Assembly: GCA_041920215.1 (NCBI GenBank)
Contig: JAYRSJ010000029.1
Coordinates: 1-45,987 of the forward strand
Length of the DNA: 45,987 bases
Source: JAYRSJ01 sp041920215
GTDB taxonomy: Bacteria; Pseudomonadota; Gammaproteobacteria; Burkholderiales; Burkholderiaceae_C
Reading direction: 5' to 3'
Part shown: positions 36,992 to 45,987 of the stretch, piece by piece
Numbering within the stretch: the stretch's first letter is position 1
Layout of the letters: every line of letters starts with the position of its first letter
Notes under the pieces: model-generated
The model's input: the letters and a program-made list of their open reading frames with translations, nothing else
What the model was told of the DNA's origin: nothing
Database searches by the model: none
Made by a program: the position numbers and the translations under genes

Positions 36992-37255
36992 ATGAAGTAC
37001 CTTTTGCTGCTGTTGCTGATTGCGTTGCTCGCCTTTGTGCTGGGCTTCAAGCGCAGCCGGCCGCCGGCCGTGCGGCGGGCACCACCGCCCGAGCCGGCAA
37101 GCCCACCGTCCGCCTCCGCGGCGTCCTCTACCCCCATGGTCGCGTGCACCCTGTGTGGCGTGCACCTGCCGCGCGACGAGGTCCTGCCCGGCCGCGGTGG
37201 CGTCTTCTGCAGTGCCGAGCACCGTGCTCGCCATGAGGGCGCCGGGCCTGCATGA
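36992..37255 (+). CDS. Small membrane-anchored zinc-ribbon-like protein (PP0621 family), 87 aa
   Basis: The first 19 residues are a membrane segment (MKYLLLLLLIALLAFVLGF), followed by a Pro/Ala-rich linker and a C-terminal cluster MVACTLCGVHLPRDE...VFCSAEH, with Cys-x2-Cys and Cys-x4-His spacing suitable for a zinc ion. This layout matches PP0621-type proteins often placed before pilS in Burkholderiales. It overlaps the pilS start by 4 bp. Its function is unknown. Confidence 0.8.
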   Translation: MKYLLLLLLIALLAFVLGFKRSRPPAVRRAPPPEPASPPSASAASSTPMVACTLCGVHLPRDEVLPGRGGVFCSAEHRARHEGAGPA

Positions 37256-39095
37256 ACGCGCGTGCTGCTCACAAGAACGATGATGCCGAGCTGTCCTGGT
37301 TCGGTCCGGCGGGCGCCGATGGTGCCGAAACCGCTGACGCAGCTGATACCGACTGGCAGGGTGGCGATGCCGGTCTGATCGCGGACAGCGCCAGCGCGGC
37401 CGACGAATCGCAGTTCTTCTTCCAGCACACCAGGCGCTTTGCGCGAGCCGGCGGCAATGCCTTCCAGCGCCTCTATCGCGCCTTTCTGGCAGCCCGGGCG
37501 GTGCTGGGTGTGGCCCTGCTGGGCACCCAGCTGATCGCTGCGGCGGTCACCCGTGTGCCGTTGGGCTGGGCGCTGCCCTTGTCGTTGCTCTATGCGCTGC
37601 TGGCTCTGCTGGTCTGGTTGTGGCCGCGCCTACAGCGCGATGTCTCGGCCCGATCGCTGGCCAGCCTCAGCAGCCCGCAGTGGCTGGTCAGCATCGGTGT
37701 GGACCTGCTGCTGTTCGGCGCGCTGCATCTGCTGGACAGCAGCCAGGGGGTCAGCTACGGCGCGCTCTTCGTGCTGCCGGTGCTGATGGCCGGCGTGCTG
37801 ACGCCGCGCATGCAGGCCCTGGCCACCGCCGCGATGGCGGCCCTGCTGATGCTGGGCGCCGCCTGGTGGGCGGTGCTGCAGGGCAGTGATGCAGGCCTGC
37901 GCATGACCCAGGCCGGTCTGGTGGGCATAGGTCTGTTCGTGATCGGCCTGCTGGCCAGCGAGCTGGCTAGCAGGCTGGCGCGTGAAGCGCGCGCGGCCCG
38001 GGGCAGCATGGAGCTGGCGCGCCAGCAGGCCGAGCTGAACCGCCTGGTGATCGACGAGATGCAGGAGGGCGTGTTGGTGGTCGACCGACGCGGTCGCGTG
38101 CGGGCCGCGAATCCGGCAGCGCGTGGCCTGCTGGCCGAGCGGCAGATGGTGCGCACCGCCCCCTTCAAGCTGCGCGGTGTGCCGGCCTGGCTGCCCTTGG
38201 TCGAGGCGGTGGAGCGAGGCTTTGTCGAAGGCGGCTGGCCGGAGGAGGGGCGCGATGTGCAGCTGCGCTTCAGTGCCGGCTTGCAGCGCGCGCTGCGCCT
38301 GCGTATGCGCTTCACCCGCCGCCGCGAGGCGCAGGCCAGCGAGGATCTGTGCGTGCTGCTGCTGGAGGATCTGCGCACCGTGCAGGCGCGCAGCCGACAG
38401 GAGAAGCTGGCGGCCATGGGCCGGGTCTCGGCCGGCATCGCGCACGAGATACGCAATCCGCTGGCCGCGATCGATCAGGCCAATGCCTTGCTGGCCGAGG
38501 ACTGCAAGGACGCCCAGCAGCAGCGGCTGACGGGCATGGTCAGCTCCAATGTGCAGCGGCTCAAGCGCATCGTCGACGATGTGATGGAGGTGGCCCCCGG
38601 CGTGGTGCCGCAGCCGGTGTCGTTGGAGGCCAACCAGCAGGTCAGCGAGATCGTGGCCGATTGGGCGCGCACCAACGGCCTGGCGCTGGGCGAGGGCAGC
38701 GCCCTGCAGCTCTTGCTGCCGCCCGCGCCGCTGCTGATCAGTTTCGAGCCCGAGCATCTGCGCCGTGTGCTGGTCAATTTGCTGGACAACGCCCTGCGCC
38801 ATGCCCGACCCGGGCCGGGGAGTGTGGCGGTATCGCTCAAGGCGGCCAGCGATGACTGGGTGCAGCTGTGCGTGTTCAGCGCGGCTGAGCCGATGCCGGT
38901 CGAGGTCGAGCGGCATCTGTTCGAGCCTTTCTTCTCGACCCGCAGCCGTGGCTCGGGTCTGGGACTCTATATCTGCCGCGAGCTGTGCGAGCGCTATGGC
39001 GGTCGCATCGATTACCAGCGCATGCAGTGCGTCGGCGTCGCCGGCAATGCCTTCGTGTTGAGCCTGCGCCGCCTGAGCGCTTCAATCACCGCATC

Positions 39096-39099
<4 letters not shown>
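37252..39099 (+). CDS. pilS: Sensor histidine kinase, PilS type, 615 aa
   Basis: It senses an unknown signal in the membrane and phosphorylates the regulator encoded next. A cytoplasmic N-terminus of about 65 residues is followed by six or so membrane segments (about 75-245), a PAS-like domain (about 260-350, VIDEMQEGVLVVDRRGRV), and the kinase core: SAGIAHEIRNPLAAID with phospho-acceptor H398, an N-box (VLVNLLDNALRHA) and G-box (GSGLGLYICREL). PilS identity rests on the membrane topology and the adjacent NtrC-type regulator; no pilin gene is in the window. It overlaps pilR by 4 bp. Confidence 0.9.
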
Positions 39100-40643
<1,544 letters not shown>

Positions 40644-40852
40644 TCGCCGTCAAGCCGACTGGGCCGCAAGACCAGTCACCATGCGGTCTGGCGCGCGTTG
40701 AAGCCGTGCAGGCCCCATCGCCATTGACTGCATCAACGGCGATATCGATCAGCACGGGGCAAACTCGCGATGAAGGGCTGTCGGAGCTTGCTGCCGAGGC
40801 GTCGTTCTGGCCCGTCGCTAGCGTTTTCCGGACCGAGGGTCAACCGGGTTCG

Positions 40853-40900
40853 CACGCTATCGGTAGTGCTTGAAGGGGCTGGGGCCCCCAGATATAGTGT
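40853..40900 (+). promoter_or_regulatory. nrdA promoter with two NrdR-box-like sites
   Basis: TTGAAG (40870-40875) and TATAGT (40893-40898) are 17 bp apart. Over the -10 lies CCCCCAGATATAGTGT (40885-40900), 13 of 16 bases matching an NrdR box of the form ACACAAGATATAGTGT. A weaker site CACGCTATCGGTAGTG (40853-40868) starts exactly 32 bp upstream, the spacing expected for paired NrdR boxes. NrdR, the ribonucleotide-reductase repressor, is thus the likely regulator; its gene is not in the window. Confidence 0.65.
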
Positions 40901-40904
40901 CTCT

Positions 40905-41145
40905 CCATGCTATCCTGCGGACTTGGCACTAGCCGCCATCAGCAAGTCACCGACCGCCGGTCGGCCCCCTGCGTGCGTGCAGGGGCGCCGCTCGCCTCGG
41001 TGGGTTGCGCAGGGCGCCGCCGCTGCGCGGCGAAGCCCAGCGCAAGGCGCGCAGCAAGCTATCAATGCGGAGGCTCCGACCCTCACGCCGCGGGCGTGAG
41101 CGGGCCTGCCTTTGCCTGACGAACTGAACAGACGAGGAACCACCC
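40905..41145 (+). promoter_or_regulatory. Long structured leader of nrdA
   Basis: The predicted leader is about 240 nt. It holds a large stem-loop at 41005-41045 (TTGCGC-a-GGGC-gc-CGCCGC-tgc, closing with GCGGCG-aa-GCCC-a-GCGCAA; 16 pairs) and a second at 41082-41100 (CTCACGCC-gcg-GGCGTGAG; 8 pairs). Neither has a T-tract. The leader lacks a recognisable B12 box. I see no small open frame with a good ribosome site. Confidence 0.5.
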
Positions 41146-44043
<2,898 letters not shown>

Positions 44044-44051
44044 GGCAGGCG

Positions 44052-44090
44052 AGCCGTCGCGCCCCGCTACCAGCGGCACGCGCGACGGCT
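44052..44090 (+). terminator. Strong hairpin behind nrdA
   Basis: AGCCGTCGCG and CGCGACGGCT (10 perfect pairs) enclose a nested CCGCT-acc-AGCGG. There is no T-tract. It begins 8 bp after the nrdA stop and may reduce read-through into nrdB or stabilise the nrdA message. Confidence 0.5.
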
Positions 44091-44246
44091 GCGCGCAGGA
44101 GCGTTCATCGCTGTCCGCAGGCGGCGGCCATTGATGAACGTTTTGACACCGACTCAGGTCTGCTTTGCCTCGCTTTTTGTCCGCGCAATTTGACGGTTAG
44201 CGATGCGATGCAGCAACAGCGCATTTGCGGCGCTGTCAAGAAGTCC

Positions 44247-44275
44247 TTGGTGTTCCAACACAACACTCTGATAAT
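44247..44275 (+). promoter_or_regulatory. nrdB promoter
   Basis: TTGGTG (44247-44252) and GATAAT (44270-44275) are 17 bp apart; transcription would start near 44282, just before the ribosome site AGGAA. GTGTT-cc-AACAC lies between the boxes and could be an operator. nrdB may therefore be transcribed on its own as well as from nrdA. Confidence 0.5.
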
Positions 44276-44297
44276 TCGCGACCATAGGAAGTCCACC

Positions 44298-45467
44298 ATG
44301 CTGGTTTGGGAAGAAGACCTGAAGCCCTCCTCTAGCACCGCATCTGTCGGTGCCGCTAGCGCCACCGCGGCGCCCGCCGCAGCGTCGGTGGCTCACAGCT
44401 CCGCCAGCACCTCGAGCAGCGTTGCAAGTCCTGCTGCCGCCGCGAGCCAGCGCCGTGTCAACGCGGCCGACAAGCGCATCATCAACGGGCAGACCGACGT
44501 CAACCAGCTGGTGCCCTTCAAGTACAAATGGGCCTGGGAGAAGTACCTCGCCACCTGCGCCAACCACTGGATGCCGCAGGAGGTGAACATGAGTCGCGAT
44601 ATTGCGCTCTGGAAGGACCCTAACGGCCTGAGTGAGGATGAGCGCCGCATCATCAAACGCAATCTCGGCTTCTTCGTGACCGCCGACTCGCTGGCCGCCA
44701 ACAACATCGTGCTGGGCACCTACCGCCACATCACGGCGCCCGAGGCGCGTCAGTTCCTGCTGCGACAGGCCTTCGAGGAGGCGATCCACACCCACGCCTA
44801 CCAGTACATCGTCGAATCGCTGGGCCTGGACGAGAGCGAGATCTTCAACGCCTACCATGAGGTGCAGTCGATCCGGGACAAGGACGAGTTCCTGATTCCC
44901 TTCATCGACGCGATCATGGATCCGCATTTCCATACCGGCACGCTGGCCACCGATCAGACCCTGCTGAAGAGCCTGATTGTGTTTGCCTGCCTGATGGAAG
45001 GCCTGTTCTTCTACGTCGGCTTCACCCAGATCCTGGCCATGGGGCGGCAGAACAAGATGACCGGTGCGGCCGAGCAGTACCAGTACATCCTGCGCGACGA
45101 GTCGATGCACTGCAACTTCGGCATCGACCTGATCAACCAGATCAAGCTCGAGAACCCACAGCTCTGGACGGCCGAGTTCAAGGCCGAGATCAAGGCCTTG
45201 TTCCTGAAGGCCGTGGAACTGGAGTACCGCTATGCCGAAGACACCATGCCGCGCGGCGTGCTGGGTCTGAACGCGTCGATGTTCAAGGGCTATCTGCGCT
45301 ATATCGCCAACCGGCGCGCCACCCAGATCGGTCTGGAGGAGCTCTTCCCGAATGAGGAGAACCCCTTTCCCTGGATGAGCGAAATGATCGACCTGAAGAA
45401 GGAACGCAATTTCTTTGAGACCCGCGTCATCGAGTACCAATCCGGTGGCGCATTGAGCTGGGACTGA
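44298..45467 (+). CDS. nrdB: Class Ia ribonucleotide reductase, beta subunit, 389 aa
   Basis: NrdB holds the diiron-tyrosyl radical used by NrdA. The motif FEEAIHTHAYQYI gives iron ligands E161 and H164 and the radical tyrosine Y168; RDESMHCNFG gives E268 and H271. Residues 10-50 are a low-complexity Ala/Ser segment. The frame is open 36 codons upstream, but the ATG at 44298 (MLVWEEDLK) has AGGAA at good spacing. The C-terminus, which normally docks on NrdA, ends YQSGGALSWD. Confidence 0.96.
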   Translation: MLVWEEDLKPSSSTASVGAASATAAPAAASVAHSSASTSSSVASPAAAASQRRVNAADKRIINGQTDVNQLVPFKYKWAWEKYLATCANHWMPQEVNMSRDIALWKDPNGLSEDERRIIKRNLGFFVTADSLAANNIVLGTYRHITAPEARQFLLRQAFEEAIHTHAYQYIVESLGLDESEIFNAYHEVQSIRDKDEFLIPFIDAIMDPHFHTGTLATDQTLLKSLIVFACLMEGLFFYVGFTQILAMGRQNKMTGAAEQYQYILRDESMHCNFGIDLINQIKLENPQLWTAEFKAEIKALFLKAVELEYRYAEDTMPRGVLGLNASMFKGYLRYIANRRATQIGLEELFPNEENPFPWMSEMIDLKKERNFFETRVIEYQSGGALSWD

Positions 45468-45690
45468 GTCGAGACAGGGCTGGAGCCTTGTGCGCAGTTC
45501 CCGGCGCTGAGAAGAGATCAAGATCCGCAGAGGATCCGAGACTGCAGCCATAGAAGCTGCGGCCGAACTCTGCAACCGCATTCACCGTACCGGGGGCGCA
45601 GCTCCCGCGACCCACGGACGGTGGATAGCCGCCATGCAACGGACCGGTCTGTTGCAGGCGGTGCTTTTCCACTTGATCAAGGAGATAGTT

Positions 45691-45987
45691 ATGGCAACTG
45701 CAAAGAAGGCTCCGGCCAAGAAGGCCGCCGCACCGGCGAAGAAGGCAGCACCGGCCAAGAAGGCGGCAGCTCCGGCGAAGAAGGCTGCACCGGCCAAGAA
45801 GGCGGCAGCTCCGGCGAAGAAGGCTGCACCGGCCAAGAAGGCGGCCGCACCGGCGAAGAAGGCTGCACCGGCCAAGAAGGCGGCCGCACCGGCGAAGAAG
45901 GCAGCACCGGCCAAGAAGGCGGCAGCTCCGGCGAAGAAGGCAGCACCGGCCAAGAAGGCGGCAGCTCCGGCGAAGAAGGCAGCACCG
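45691..45987 (+). CDS. Histone H1-like protein, 5' part (continues beyond window)
   Basis: A Lys/Ala/Pro-rich DNA-binding protein like those of Bordetella and other Burkholderiales, which bind and compact DNA. The start MATAKKAPAKK has a perfect AAGGAG at good spacing. From codon 12 it is a run of 13-residue repeats AAAPAKKAAPAKK. The frame is open to the last base of the window (99 codons), so the end is missing. It lies 223 bp behind nrdB; that gap shows no gene I can support. Confidence 0.85.
   Translation, partial: MATAKKAPAKKAAAPAKKAAPAKKAAAPAKKAAPAKKAAAPAKKAAPAKKAAAPAKKAAPAKKAAAPAKKAAPAKKAAAPAKKAAPAKKAAAPAKKAAP
45724..45987 (+). repeat. 39-bp tandem repeat in the histone-like gene
   Basis: About 6.8 copies of a 39-bp unit coding for AAAPAKKAAPAKK, with only synonymous differences among copies (for example GCTGCA versus GCAGCA). 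Such arrays change copy number easily, so gene length may vary among strains. Confidence 0.9.

Noticed and set aside
40905..41145. Cobalamin riboswitch in the nrdA leader
   Set aside because: No B12-box-like sequence and no expected core; only two plain stem-loops.
45724..45987. 39-bp repeats as a CRISPR array
   Set aside because: Repeats are contiguous without spacers and encode a continuous Lys/Ala/Pro protein.

Overview
The window is high-GC DNA from a betaproteobacterium, most likely of the order Burkholderiales. The evidence is the gene order ispB / rplU-rpmA-obgE-proB / rppH / proS, then hemA-prfA-prmC-grxD-ubiX, ffh next to a CcsA-like gene and pilSR, a class Ia nrdAB pair, and a lysine/alanine/proline-rich histone H1-like gene. 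The genus cannot be fixed from the sequence alone.

Positions 1 to about 18473 are an integrated genetic element. Its right end abuts the 3' end of a tRNA-Pro(CGG) gene (18474-18550, minus strand). A 543-residue tyrosine recombinase lies next to the tRNA. The element also carries an archaeo-eukaryotic-primase-like (AEP) replication protein with a C-terminal helix-turn-helix, a winged-helix protein resembling the replication-relaxation family, two small unknown genes, and a hairpin-rich non-coding stretch of about 870 bp. Four of these backbone genes (410-1120, 2121-3203, 13758-15200, 16529-18160) share the motif GTCGCTATACG or a close variant upstream, which suggests one regulator. No structural phage genes or conjugation machinery are visible. 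The left end, and so the second att site, was not found and probably lies outside the window.

The cargo is a five-gene minus-strand defence cluster: hsdM, hsdS, an Abi_C-like abortive-infection gene, hsdR (together a type I restriction-modification locus with an abi gene inside it), and, 16 bp behind hsdR, a 1046-residue protein with an N-terminal SIR2 NADase-like domain, a STAND-like P-loop NTPase, TPR-like repeats and a cold-shock-like C-terminus. Tight spacing and overlaps suggest one transcript. The SIR2-STAND gene is visibly AT-richer than its neighbours. This cluster is the strongest candidate for a little-described system.

Positions 18474-45987 are conserved chromosome: isoprenoid quinone side-chain synthesis (ispB), ribosome and translation (rplU, rpmA, obgE, proS, prfA, prmC, miaB, tRNA-Pro, tRNA-Met), proline and haem synthesis (proB, hemA), RNA decay (rppH), redox and ubiquinone (grxD, ubiX), protein targeting (ftsY and ffh, convergent), a pilSR-type two-component system, and nucleotide reduction (nrdA, nrdB). 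The nrdA promoter has two NrdR-box-like sites 32 bp apart and a leader of about 240 nt with two strong stem-loops. The window ends inside the histone-like gene.
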